Below, piece after piece: positions 54,148 to 62,845 of a DNA stretch of 64,000 nt (its first letter is position 1; every line of letters starts with the position of its first letter). This DNA is from Nitrospira sp. (GTDB taxonomy: Bacteria > Nitrospirota > Nitrospiria > Nitrospirales > Nitrospiraceae). A program made the position numbers and the translations under genes. The stretch spans positions 1 to 64,000 of the forward strand of contig JACOEH010000021.1 in assembly GCA_024998685.1 (NCBI GenBank). The letters run 5' to 3'. Below the pieces are notes generated by a model, which ran no database searches, had not been told where the DNA came from, and was given only the letters and a program-made list of their open reading frames with translations.

Positions 54148-56550
54148 ATGGAAAATAATAATGTATTGTCGACATTGCCGATACTCCCCGTCAAACGGAC
54201 GGTGTTGTTTCCTGGGGTGATGATGCCGCTGACGGTCGGCCGTGAGCGGTCCATTGCCGCCGTCAACGCCGCCATGAAGACCGAAGAGAAGACGATCGTC
54301 GTGGTGGCACAGCGAGATCCCCAGGCCGAAGAACCGGCACTCGCCGATTTGTATTCCATCGGCACGAAGGCGATCGTCAAGCAAATCGGCCAGTCGTCCG
54401 AGGGGACGATCCACGCGCTGGTTCAAGGGCTGGACCGCGCCGTCCTCCTGAAAGAAGAACAATCCGCTCCCTATTCCATCGTGCGCGTCCGTTCTTTAGG
54501 GCGTCCGACGGACGATGGGCCGGAAGTCCAAGCGCTTCACCGAGCCATTCAGGAACTTGTGTCGGACTTACCGAGGCTGATCCAAGCTCCCGGCATCCAA
54601 GAAGTCGGCGCGGTGCTGAGCAACGAGGATGATTCCGTGGCGCTGGCTTATCGCATCGCTTCGCTCGTCAATCTTGACGTAGTGGAAGAACAGCGCTTGC
54701 TCGAAAGTTCTTCGACGTTGGACCTCCTTCGCAGCCTCTACACCGCGCTGTCGAAGGAAATCCAAATCCTGCAGTTGCGGGAAAAGATCGCCAAGGATGC
54801 GCAGACCAAAATCGGCAAGAACCAACGAGAGTACATTCTGCGCGAACAACTGAAAGCCATCCAGGACGAGCTTGGTGAAGGTGAGGGCGAAGAGAACGAG
54901 GTCGCCCGGTTGAAAAAACAGATCGCTGAAGCCGATTTGCCCGAGCCGATTCGCAAGGAAGTCGAGCGCGAAGCCGCTCGGTTGAGCAAGGTACCGCCGA
55001 CGTCGCCCGACCATCAGGTCTTGAGGACGTATCTTGAACTGGTTCTGGAGCTCCCGTGGAAGAAGGCCTCCGAAGAACATCTCAATCTTTCAACGGTCCG
55101 GCAGGTGTTGGAAGAAGACCACTACGGGATCAAGGAAGTGAAGGAACGGATCGTCGAACACCTGGCGGTCTTGAAGCTCAATCCGACGGCGAAGGCCCCG
55201 ATCCTCTGTCTCGTCGGTCCTCCCGGCGTCGGCAAGACCAGCTTGGGGCAGTCGATCGCGAGGGCGATGGGCCGAACATTCGAACGATTCAGCCTTGGCG
55301 GCGTTCATGATGAGGCGGAATTGCGCGGCCATCGGCGCACCTATGTCGGGGCGCTACCGGGCCGCATCATTCAGGCCATCCGACGGGCGGGCGTCAACAA
55401 CCCGGTCTTGATGCTGGATGAAGTCGACAAGATGGGACGCGATTTTCGAGGCGACCCGGCTTCCGCGCTGTTGGAGATCCTCGATCCGGCGCAGAACCAC
55501 ACGTTCCGCGACCATTACTTGGATCTGCCGTTCGATCTGTCGAAGGTGTTCTTCATCACCACGGCCAACACCCTCGACACCATCAGCCAACCCTTGTTGG
55601 ATCGGATGGAGGTCATTCGCCTTCAGGGCTACAGCGAGCGCGAGAAAGCCGAAATCGCCCGGCGCTATCTGTGGCCGAGACGGCTCAAAGAGGCAGGCAT
55701 CGAGGGGAGCCAGGCCGTGCTCACAGACGAGGTGTTGAATCTCGTCATCTCGCGTTACACCCGTGAGGCCGGTGTGCGTCAACTCGAGCAGATGCTGGGA
55801 CGGTTGACCAGAAAAGTGGCCTTAACGTTCGCCGACCTTCCGGAAGGCCAAGAACGGCAGCCGATTGATATCCGTACCGATCTTCTCGGCGAGTGGTTAG
55901 GCTCCGAACGGTTTATGCCGGAAGAGGCCCGAAAAAATCTGCCTCCCGGCGTCGCAACGGGCCTGGCCTGGACCCCGACCGGAGGCGATGTGCTCTATAT
56001 CGAAACAACTTTGCTCCCCGGCAGCCACGATTTGACTCTGACGGGACAGTTGGGCGACGTCATGCAAGAGTCCGCGCGTGCAGCCAGAAGCTATCTCTGG
56101 TCGCATGCCGAGAGCATGGGTTTGGACATCTCTCGGTTTAAACGGAACGGGCTCCATATTCACGTGCCTTCCGGAGCTATTCCGAAAGACGGCCCATCGG
56201 CCGGCATCACGATGGCGACGGCACTCGCGTCCGCTTATGAAGGCAGGGCCGTCCGGAGCGACACGGCCATGACGGGCGAAATCAGCCTGAGCGGGCTTGT
56301 CTTGCCGGTGGGCGGCATCAAAGAAAAAGTGCTGGCGGCACATCGAGCTGGAATCAAACGGATCATCCTCCCAAAGGCCAATGAGAAAGATCTCAAGGAT
56401 GTCCCGCAAGAAGTGCGTGACGAACTGACCTTCATCTTGGCAGAACGGATTGAAGAGGTCTTACCGGCTGCCTTCAATCCTGACTCGTCCGATGGGTCGG
56501 CCGGGAACGGAAGCGAACCGGTAGAGGCCGCCAGCGCCACAGACGGTTAA
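54148..56550 (+). CDS. lon: ATP-dependent protease Lon
   Basis: 800 residues from ATG 54148 (AAGGA about 12 bases upstream). Degrades misfolded and regulatory proteins. N-terminal substrate-binding domain (LPILPVKRTVLFPGVMMPL), AAA+ module with Walker A GPPGVGKT (357-364) and Walker B VLMLDEVDK, then the catalytic Ser-Lys dyad at Ser684 (PKDGPSAGI) and Lys727 (VGGIKEKV). Complete LonA. An upstream TTG (54079) would add 23 residues without homology. Its stop overlaps the convergent gene by 3 bases. Confidence 0.96.
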   Translation: MENNNVLSTLPILPVKRTVLFPGVMMPLTVGRERSIAAVNAAMKTEEKTIVVVAQRDPQAEEPALADLYSIGTKAIVKQIGQSSEGTIHALVQGLDRAVLLKEEQSAPYSIVRVRSLGRPTDDGPEVQALHRAIQELVSDLPRLIQAPGIQEVGAVLSNEDDSVALAYRIASLVNLDVVEEQRLLESSSTLDLLRSLYTALSKEIQILQLREKIAKDAQTKIGKNQREYILREQLKAIQDELGEGEGEENEVARLKKQIAEADLPEPIRKEVEREAARLSKVPPTSPDHQVLRTYLELVLELPWKKASEEHLNLSTVRQVLEEDHYGIKEVKERIVEHLAVLKLNPTAKAPILCLVGPPGVGKTSLGQSIARAMGRTFERFSLGGVHDEAELRGHRRTYVGALPGRIIQAIRRAGVNNPVLMLDEVDKMGRDFRGDPASALLEILDPAQNHTFRDHYLDLPFDLSKVFFITTANTLDTISQPLLDRMEVIRLQGYSEREKAEIARRYLWPRRLKEAGIEGSQAVLTDEVLNLVISRYTREAGVRQLEQMLGRLTRKVALTFADLPEGQERQPIDIRTDLLGEWLGSERFMPEEARKNLPPGVATGLAWTPTGGDVLYIETTLLPGSHDLTLTGQLGDVMQESARAARSYLWSHAESMGLDISRFKRNGLHIHVPSGAIPKDGPSAGITMATALASAYEGRAVRSDTAMTGEISLSGLVLPVGGIKEKVLAAHRAGIKRIILPKANEKDLKDVPQEVRDELTFILAERIEEVLPAAFNPDSSDGSAGNGSEPVEAASATDG

Positions 56551-57815
56551 GACTCGTAGAGCGCGCGGACAATCTGCGTCGTATTGAACAGTAAGACGTG
56601 CCGGCGCGTATAGACGGCATGGCCATAGTAATGGTCGCGGGGGTTTGTCGAGCCGAAGCTGTCCTTGTAATCAATGAGGAGACAGCGTCCTTCGCTGGGA
56701 AAACGCACGGCTCGTCTGGCGCATTCCAGCCACCGTTCGAACCCATCGTACGGCTCGACCATCTCCCAGATCCGTTTGTTCGCCGCCTTGGCCGGTTCAG
56801 TCGGCGGGGCGGCATCGCTTCCCGCGACCGCCAGTTCCTGAACATAATCTCCTCCCCAGGCGATCGGCATTTCCATGGTAATTTGAGGCAACTCCATTTT
56901 GGCCAGCCAGCCCTTTCCATCCGTCCGCAAGTTCCGGTGATTCACGACGTGCAGCAGCTTGCCGATACCGGACGGATCCCACCCATAGCGAACCGGCGTC
57001 CCGAAAGTGACCATGTCGAGCGCGACGCCGTTAAGAGGTGCCGCCGTCGCGAGCAAGGACTCGACGAGTTTGATCGTGTCCGTGAGCTTGGTCTGATTTG
57101 TCTGACCGGCATAGTCGGCCAGAATCCCGAGAAACCTTGGTCGACCGGTGATGAGGCTTGGACAGAGCAGATTTGATACCAGCGCCAGGACTAGTCCGGC
57201 TTGTCCATGAGCCTGTATCAATACTCGATCCCCCTTGCTCAAATTCTGAAGTTGACAGAGCTTGTAGAGCTCGGCGAGCAGAGACACGGCGGCGATTGCT
57301 CGCCCTAGGTGGTGGTGCTCCGATGACCAGAGCAGCCTGATGCAAGAGATCGGCTGGCTCAGATTCTTATTGATCGCCTTCCTGATCGATTCGACATCGG
57401 CATTGGTAAAGTTACCCGCGTCCCCGATTTGCTGATCCAGAAGAGTTTTCGTCGCGTCATCGTCGAAAAGCGGCGGCTTCAATCCCCCCGGCAGCAATGG
57501 AATCCCGTTGGTCTCCTCTCGCATGGCGGCGAGCAACGCATCGACACCGGACACGCCCCTCGAATAGCCCCGCTTGAGTCCGCCCGCTTCATCTAAACGC
57601 TGCATGCCGAAGACATCGGTGCCATGAAGCGCACCATGGAGGAAGACAATAGTTGCGACCCCAGCTCCAGACAAGCTCACCCCGAACTTGCCCATGGCCT
57701 CGGCCCAAAGCGGCGAATCCGGAGGTGCGACATCCGCCAGGTCGGCGACCGTCAACCGCTCGCCGGGGTTCTTCCGCGACAGCTCATCGTGCTGAAAATT
57801 ATTCTCGATCGGCAT
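56547..57815 (-). CDS. Alpha/beta-hydrolase-like protein with apparent loss of the nucleophile serine
   Basis: 422 residues. A hydrolase-like opening (ATIVFLHGALHGTDVFGMQR, about 54-73) and a strand-turn-helix where the nucleophile elbow would be: DRVLIQAHGQAGLVLALVSN (about 197-216). Related proteins would have HSxAG at this place; here Ser is Gly204, so esterase/lipase activity is doubtful. A later MVTFGTPVRYGWDPSG and a C-terminal DHYYGHAVYTRRH could hold acid and histidine positions. No family name can be given; it may be a non-catalytic relative or use another residue. It is convergent with lon and overlaps it by 3 bases. Confidence 0.55.
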   Translation of the reverse strand: MPIENNFQHDELSRKNPGERLTVADLADVAPPDSPLWAEAMGKFGVSLSGAGVATIVFLHGALHGTDVFGMQRLDEAGGLKRGYSRGVSGVDALLAAMREETNGIPLLPGGLKPPLFDDDATKTLLDQQIGDAGNFTNADVESIRKAINKNLSQPISCIRLLWSSEHHHLGRAIAAVSLLAELYKLCQLQNLSKGDRVLIQAHGQAGLVLALVSNLLCPSLITGRPRFLGILADYAGQTNQTKLTDTIKLVESLLATAAPLNGVALDMVTFGTPVRYGWDPSGIGKLLHVVNHRNLRTDGKGWLAKMELPQITMEMPIAWGGDYVQELAVAGSDAAPPTEPAKAANKRIWEMVEPYDGFERWLECARRAVRFPSEGRCLLIDYKDSFGSTNPRDHYYGHAVYTRRHVLLFNTTQIVRALYES

Positions 57816-58102
57816 GGGAAGACGTTCTTACCTGAAAGGCAGGCATGAGCGCAATGGAGCGAACCAGCGGAAACGAGATTGGCTGCTTTCTTTGGTGGGA
57901 GGCAAGGTGACCGTGCCCCATCTACCCGGATGAAGGCACTGGTCTCCTTGCAGATTCACCACAAGCTGGTGAAATCTCTCCATGATCAAGAGAAACATCG
58001 AGCAAGCGGTCTACTCGGCAATGGTCCTTTGACTGTCGGATAGCAAGACGCGACACCTTCAGAAGAGACGTAGCGTTGCTTTTCAGAATCACTCGCTTAG
58101 AA

Positions 58103-58387
58103 TCATCCCCAAGCGGCACGGTTGCTTCCCGGACCTGTGTGGATGCTATATCCATGTGCCTTACCCCACTTTACCGCCCAGTCGTGGAGCTCGTCAGAAC
58201 CCGAATTGAGGTAGTCCTCGGCCATTGAACGATCACCATAGACCATCAGCAAGGCTCCAAGCTTGTCGTGTGAGCCAGGTATACCTAGTTTGACTGCCAA
58301 GATTAGGGTTCGACTGCGGCGATCATGTGCCCCGATCACCTGCAGTGCAAGTGCGTTCGTTGTGAACCTGTCACGGTCTCTCGGTGA
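58103..58387 (-). pseudogene. In-frame extension after the repeat-lipoprotein stop; orphan C-terminal segment
   Basis: Directly after the TAG of the lipoprotein gene (58388-58390), the same frame stays open for 94 codons to a stop at 58103. It reads RFTTNALALQVIGAHDRRSR, LAVKLGIPGSHDKLGALLMV and YGDRSMAEDYLNSGSDELHD, then ISI-like HGYSIHTGPGSNRAAWG. This is convincing protein sequence with helix-repeat-like character. No good start exists except GTG 58339. It is either a short gene using that GTG, or the end of the upstream protein cut off by a nonsense mutation (or read through). Confidence 0.5.
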
Positions 58388-59632
58388 CTATTGTAACCTG
58401 TCTAACCTAGGGCATTCTTTTGTAGGAACGTCGGAGCCGAGTTTTTGACATAGCTCGTCAATATATGGAATGTGAAGCAAGGAATCTTCCCACCTTCTTG
58501 GTGGCGGTTGAACTGGCTGCCAGTAGATAGGGTGGGTACCAAAAGCAGGTCTCCGTTTGGTTGCTTCTCGCAGCGTATCAAAAGAAGCGCCTTTGGCCTT
58601 CCCTGAAGTTATCTCAGGTAGAGTGCCATCGGGGATAAGATACATCTCCTCATGCAGGCAATCGCTACGGGGAGCGCTGGAAACGCTGGGTGTCGTACCG
58701 ACAGCAAGTTCGGGAAAATCGGACGTTCTGGAAAGGCAATGAGCCTCCCAAAACTTCCCAATTAATTTGCTCACAGACCACTCGAGCAATGTGTTATTGC
58801 TCAGGGCGGAATCGGAAATGTACAAAACCAGGGTAGACATAGGCTCAATGCCGCGCAGTTCAAGCAGCTCATATGTTGACGGGAGCCTCTCACTTCTCTC
58901 GCGCCAACTGCCCTCATCGTAATAGTGAATGACCTTATAATAATTGTAGTCACGCTGCTTATAGATGATGTGGCTCGCACTTTCCGTTGTTCGCGCGTGA
59001 AAAAACACGAGTCGAAACCTGGACTTAGCTGGTTGTGGGTCTTTGCTAGCCCGCTCCTGTTTTTTACTATACTCATTAAAGCTTTGGAGTGTGGACAAAT
59101 ACCCTGTGTTAGGAACAAGTGGCTCAAGTGCTTTGCGAGCTTCATTCAGCTTGCTGGAATTCGGATGTTGAGCGATAAAATCTTCTAACGCCTTTGCAGT
59201 GCCCTGCGAGATCGCAGCGGCGAGGGCGAAATTCTCAGCTTCTATTGGCTCCTGCGTCCAACGTTCACGCATAGCGAGATAGGCTCGTACGGAATGTTCT
59301 GAAAGGGGATATTTACGAAGAAAGGACTCGTAGGCCGCGCTCGGAACGTGTGACCCTTCAAGCTCTCGAAAGGCCACGGTTGCGTCCATGTTCTTGATTT
59401 TCAACGCTGCATTAGCCGCGAGTGGCGATGTAGGATGATCAGCAAGAAAGCGTTGGTACGCATCCCGTGTATCTTCCGCCTGCGCCTGTCGCCAGTGATC
59501 CTTCTCACTTACCTCCGGCATCGCAGGCGTGGGAAGCGGTACAATCGCACACCCGGTAAATCCTACAAACATGAATGCTCCAGCCACTCGCCACATCCAG
59601 AGCAAGCTACTTATGAGGAGCGATATACCCAT
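58388..59632 (-). CDS. Lipoprotein with TPR-like repeats, unknown function
   Basis: 414 residues from ATG 59632 (an earlier in-frame start to 59812 gives no signal peptide). Lipobox VGFTGC (Cys about 27). The N-terminal half has helix pairs resembling tetratricopeptide/outer-membrane assembly repeats (DAYQRFLADHPTSPLAANAA; AYESFLRKYPLSEHSVRAYL; DFIAQHPNSSKLNEARKAL). The C-terminal half (about 215-414) is unrecognised, with RLVFFHARTTESASHIIYKQ and IPYIDELCQKLGSD. The DNA is more A/T-rich than the neighbours. The frame continues past the stop (see 58103-58387). Confidence 0.65.
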   Translation of the reverse strand: MGISLLISSLLWMWRVAGAFMFVGFTGCAIVPLPTPAMPEVSEKDHWRQAQAEDTRDAYQRFLADHPTSPLAANAALKIKNMDATVAFRELEGSHVPSAAYESFLRKYPLSEHSVRAYLAMRERWTQEPIEAENFALAAAISQGTAKALEDFIAQHPNSSKLNEARKALEPLVPNTGYLSTLQSFNEYSKKQERASKDPQPAKSRFRLVFFHARTTESASHIIYKQRDYNYYKVIHYYDEGSWRERSERLPSTYELLELRGIEPMSTLVLYISDSALSNNTLLEWSVSKLIGKFWEAHCLSRTSDFPELAVGTTPSVSSAPRSDCLHEEMYLIPDGTLPEITSGKAKGASFDTLREATKRRPAFGTHPIYWQPVQPPPRRWEDSLLHIPYIDELCQKLGSDVPTKECPRLDRLQ

Positions 59633-60034
59633 GCGTCTCTCCAACCCAACAATCTTTTTAGACGAATCCGAACAACCTGTGGGCCTTCGATTAGTGGCAC
59701 ATCCTAAATCAATGCATGGGCTCTGTCGAACTCCCTGTAATAAAACGCCCCCACGGGGTTGCCATCTCGACTCAGGACTGAACGGCGGATCGCGCTTGGG
59801 GCATCGCGTCATTCTGTAGCCATTCGCTTAAGATAACAACGGAGTATTTACGAAGCAGGTTCAAGTATTGGACTAACCTGGCTTGGGGATACCGTCTTTA
59901 TGGAGCGTCTACAGGTGGCTTGAGCGCCATGTCCTTCTTCGGCATGACGGCAGTGGATGTGAGTCATGTGAATATGTTGGGTGCTGGTAACCCGCCGTGG
60001 CTCTGGCGGGTGCCTGACCCTCTCCTCGCGCCCG
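59633..60034. other. Intergenic region between the repeat lipoprotein gene and tumE
   Basis: About 400 bases, the leader of the lipoprotein gene (minus) and the downstream end of the toxin gene. Apart from the hairpin at 59990-60011, nothing was recognised. Upstream start codons of the lipoprotein frame (to 59812) lie here but give an implausible N-terminus. Confidence 0.35.
59990..60011 (-). terminator. Hairpin downstream of tumE
   Basis: Perfect 7-base inverted repeat ACCCGCC (59990-59996) / GGCGGGT (60005-60011) with an 8-base loop, 23 bases after the toxin stop codon on the minus strand. No T-run follows, so termination is uncertain. Confidence 0.35.
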
Positions 60035-60424
60035 TTAGGGAAGCCGAATCAAACCCTCGATCTGCTTGAGAACAGCGGCCAGGTCTTGGGGGAAGGAGGC
60101 GACAATCCTGTTTTCTTCCCCCTCATGTTTGTGATGAGGGTACGTCAGCAGGTGCCTATCTCGATGGTGCCGGGTATTGTCATAGCGAAACACCAGTTTG
60201 CCGGTCTGATCCATGTACTGAAAGACGTACGTCAGTCGCTCAACGGAAGTCTCGGCGTCGATGAACTCTCGAAGGTGGAGGAGGGACCCGTCGCGAAAGT
60301 ACAGATTCCCGCGAAGAAATCCTTCATGGCTGCTTCGCTGGTCGAATGTCAGTTCGGAGGATTGGATGAATGGACAGGTATCGAGAATCTCGCGGATGCG
60401 TTGGAAGTAGGATTCAATTCGCAA
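60035..60424 (-). CDS. tumE: TumE-type toxin (DUF6516)
   Basis: 129 residues starting at TTG 60424, which overlaps the antitoxin stop. Pattern of the TumE/DUF6516 family: IESYFQRIREILDTCPFIQS, then GFLRGNLYFRDGSLLHLREF and VFQYMDQTGKLVFRYDNTRH, with HHKHEG and a helix at the end. The His-rich RYDNTRHHRDRHLLTYPHHK segment could form a nuclease site (inference). An upstream TTG (60469) in the same frame is unlikely. It is the third gene of a DUF2283-antitoxin-toxin operon. Confidence 0.7.
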   Translation of the reverse strand: MRIESYFQRIREILDTCPFIQSSELTFDQRSSHEGFLRGNLYFRDGSLLHLREFIDAETSVERLTYVFQYMDQTGKLVFRYDNTRHHRDRHLLTYPHHKHEGEENRIVASFPQDLAAVLKQIEGLIRLP

Positions 60425-60704
60425 TGTGGAGTGTCTGCAAGGTGCCCGCTTTTTCCCGGAGTCGCTCAATCAGGCGCCATTCTCCTTCCCATTCGGCAAA
60501 GTCGAGGGACTCCGGCACTTCGCCGGCTTCGGCACGCCGCAGAAATTCTTGCGTCGACATTCCGTAGCGGGCTTCGAAGTCACGCAGCCGTTGCTCGGTC
60601 CGCTGAATGCCGGCCTCCACCATCCGCAATTCGTTCTGGATCGCCGATTCAACCAATGGCTTCAGCGGATGCGAGCCGGAGGAGGTCAACGTCAGCTGTG
60701 TCAT
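60414..60704 (-). CDS. tumA: TumA-like antitoxin
   Basis: 96 residues, mostly helical: LVESAIQNELRMVEAGIQRT, FEARYGMSTQEFLRRAEAGE, then the acidic LDFAEWEGEWRLIERLREKA. The EFLRR and WEGEW pattern matches small proteins that precede TumE/DUF6516 toxins. It overlaps both neighbours (ATGA with the DUF2283 gene, 11 bases with the toxin), so the three are translationally coupled. Confidence 0.65.
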   Translation of the reverse strand: MTQLTLTSSGSHPLKPLVESAIQNELRMVEAGIQRTEQRLRDFEARYGMSTQEFLRRAEAGEVPESLDFAEWEGEWRLIERLREKAGTLQTLHIAN

Positions 60705-61021
60705 CGCGAATCCTTTTCCATGATGCCGTAATTGCCTGCATTATGGCAGGGATATCGAACATGGTCAATTGTACCGTCCCGTCCGGAGGTGCGGCTCATG
60801 AGGATGCGCGCCTGCACCGGCAGCCTTTTGGACGGCCGCCGCTCCCGATTGCTCAGGAAGTTCAGAATTTCAAAGCCGATGACTAACCCATCAGCTGCAA
60901 TGGAGTAGACGACTTCTTTTTTGCCGACGTCGGATTCTCGGCAGACGACTTCTTGCTTCTTGCTGAACCGGACGGAGAGCACATTGCCTTTGCGATCATA
61001 GGTGATCCGAATCGGCGTCAT
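60701..61021 (-). CDS. DUF2283-type protein
   Basis: 106 residues. The DUF2283 core is seen in MTPIRITYDRKGNVLSVRFS, VVYSIAADGLVIGFEILNFL, a compact beta-rich domain common in toxin-antitoxin neighbourhoods. The C-terminal 40 residues (RLPVQARILMSRTSGRDG ...) are unusual and may be extra or shifted sequence. First gene of the three-gene unit; it could be a second antitoxin or regulator (inference). Confidence 0.65.
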   Translation of the reverse strand: MTPIRITYDRKGNVLSVRFSKKQEVVCRESDVGKKEVVYSIAADGLVIGFEILNFLSNRERRPSKRLPVQARILMSRTSGRDGTIDHVRYPCHNAGNYGIMEKDSR

Positions 61022-61088
61022 AGACCGTGGTTCCTTTCTTGATACAATCGGTCAGATCGGCCGTGATCAGCCGGATAGTTGTTAATGG

Positions 61089-61646
61089 TCAACGGTCGGG
61101 GCTGAGGTCCTGATCCGTGGCAGGCTTCAACTGAACGCGACTCTTCGGCATGACCGCTGTAGCCGTACAAATTTTATTCTCTTCGTCAATCCGGCGGTCA
61201 ACGATCTTCAAATCTTGCAAATATTCCTGAACGATTTCTTCGCGGGTCAGTTCGATGTCCTGTTCGCTCTCCCGTCCCGACCGTTCGCGGACTCGATCAA
61301 TCATATGTTCCTTGACCAGCACGCGGATTTGTTTGGCCAAATCGGTCCGAGCCGAAAGCTCCGACACACGCTGACAAACGACTCGGCCTTTGGTTAAATC
61401 GCCCTGGCCCCTGCCGACCCAGTATTGGTCTGAAGAATATGCGCCATGGCCGAATTCAGCTCCTTGGCTGACCGAGGAAGAGGAAGACCTGTCCGCTGCT
61501 TTCCCTTCCTGGTAAGCCTTGAGCTGATCGAACGATCGTTCGGCCCGTGTCCTGGTATCTTCTGCGGGAACCTGCGCGCTAGTGACGACCAGCCCATCGA
61601 TAAGGCAGAGACTCGCCACGATAGTGATCTGAACCGAGCCTTTCAC
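61089..61646 (-). CDS. Exported protein, LPP20-like
   Basis: 185 residues with a signal peptide (about 1-27, VTSAQVPA). The C-terminal half has VVCQRVSELSARTDLAKQIR, LVKEHMIDRVRERSGRES and VDRRIDEENKICTATAVMPK, similar to LPP20/FlgT-type domains (AxxxARTDLAKQI and a conserved Cys). A Ser-rich stretch lies near residue 60. Its start overlaps the preceding gene by 4 bases, so the two form one unit. Confidence 0.65.
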   Translation of the reverse strand: MKGSVQITIVASLCLIDGLVVTSAQVPAEDTRTRAERSFDQLKAYQEGKAADRSSSSSVSQGAEFGHGAYSSDQYWVGRGQGDLTKGRVVCQRVSELSARTDLAKQIRVLVKEHMIDRVRERSGRESEQDIELTREEIVQEYLQDLKIVDRRIDEENKICTATAVMPKSRVQLKPATDQDLSPDR

Positions 61647-62662
61647 GGCCTCCCACCTCCGGATCTATGACCTCCCCCTGGTGCTCCCAAGGATTGATCG
61701 AACCGATAGTGGAGACGTGGTTGCTGTTGAATCGGACCTTGGCGCGGCTGGATCATGGGCTGGTGATCGCTCTGAAGCCGTCCCGGAGGGGCCCTATGAA
61801 CGATTTCATTCGGCGTCCGGAGGACTCCCGACACGCCGGGAGGCGGAATAAGCTCGTGCCTCGGCATCCGAGGAGACGCCATGCTTCCAGGTGAAGGGGG
61901 CTGCCTCGGGCCCTGTGGCTGCCGGTTGGCGATGGTTTGCTGCGCGATTGCGACGTGCGGGTTGGTCGGATAGAGATTGCTCGCGTTATTCAACAAACCT
62001 TGAGGAATGCCGATCGGCGAGACAAGCACCCAATTCGTCCAGGCTTGCGACACCATCGCGTTCGATTGCACGCGATTGAGAATGTCTTTCCGCTTTTGGG
62101 CCGCCTGTTGAATCTGCTCCGCTGTGCCTGCATTGCCCAGAGCATAATTGACGGCTTTCAGTTCTTCTTGGAGCTGTTCATTTTCTTGTTTCAGTGCAAC
62201 CAGCTGAACACGGGCATCTTCGTTCTCACGAAGCGCTGCGATGGCGAGCGCCACTTCGTCCGTATCCATCTGTGCGAGAAGATCCACTTTCACGACCACG
62301 ACATCGCCGTCCAACGTCGTGGCGATCTGTTGATGGAGCACGAGTACCAACCCGGCCGTATAGGACCGGATTTCGTCTTTGGTGACATCCATATCATGGA
62401 CGACCGTGACGCTTTCGAGATAGGTGGCGACTTGTTCGAGTGCGTTCCGTTTAGCCGCCTCGCCGGCAAGTCTGATCGCGTCTTCCCGGGTGTCGCGGTT
62501 CCCCATGCGATGCTCGCCTTGAGCATTGACGACCCTGATTTCGGCGAGGGCAGAGGAAGCGACCATGAATACCGTGAGCGCGAGAAACATGGCAATGGGT
62601 CGATGCGACTGATGAGACGGCAGAAGCAAAGGCAGGGACGGTTGGAATAATCGATCGGACAT
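61643..62662 (-). CDS. Exported protein with LPP20/FlgT-like N-terminal domain and Pro/Gln-rich tail
   Basis: 339 residues. Signal peptide (about 1-40, VASSALAEIR), then an LPP20/FlgT-N-like domain: AEIRVVNAQGEHRMGNRDTR, AIRLAGEAAKRNALEQVATY, LQSxxxVxxVDL-type end. A coiled coil follows (LRENEDARVQLVALKQENEQ, about 145-190). The C-terminal 120 residues are rich in Pro, Gln, Arg and His with QGPIQQQPR and PRMPRHELIPPP. It overlaps the next gene by 4 bases; the pair share the same N-terminal type of domain. Confidence 0.62.
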   Translation of the reverse strand: MSDRLFQPSLPLLLPSHQSHRPIAMFLALTVFMVASSALAEIRVVNAQGEHRMGNRDTREDAIRLAGEAAKRNALEQVATYLESVTVVHDMDVTKDEIRSYTAGLVLVLHQQIATTLDGDVVVVKVDLLAQMDTDEVALAIAALRENEDARVQLVALKQENEQLQEELKAVNYALGNAGTAEQIQQAAQKRKDILNRVQSNAMVSQAWTNWVLVSPIGIPQGLLNNASNLYPTNPHVAIAQQTIANRQPQGPRQPPSPGSMASPRMPRHELIPPPGVSGVLRTPNEIVHRAPPGRLQSDHQPMIQPRQGPIQQQPRLHYRFDQSLGAPGGGHRSGGGRP

Positions 62663-62845
62663 CGGCTACCCCTTCTCACCCTCTCCCTGAACACGGATGG
62701 AAACGGTCAGCGGTTTCAGCATAGCACCCGGAAGGCGGTTCCGCCAGCAATCGACAGACGCTTTTCCCCACCTTGCCTTCAGGAAAATCTGCATGTTAGG
62801 GTACCACTCTTACTTTCGAGGACACATGCGGGGTGCTATTTCGTC

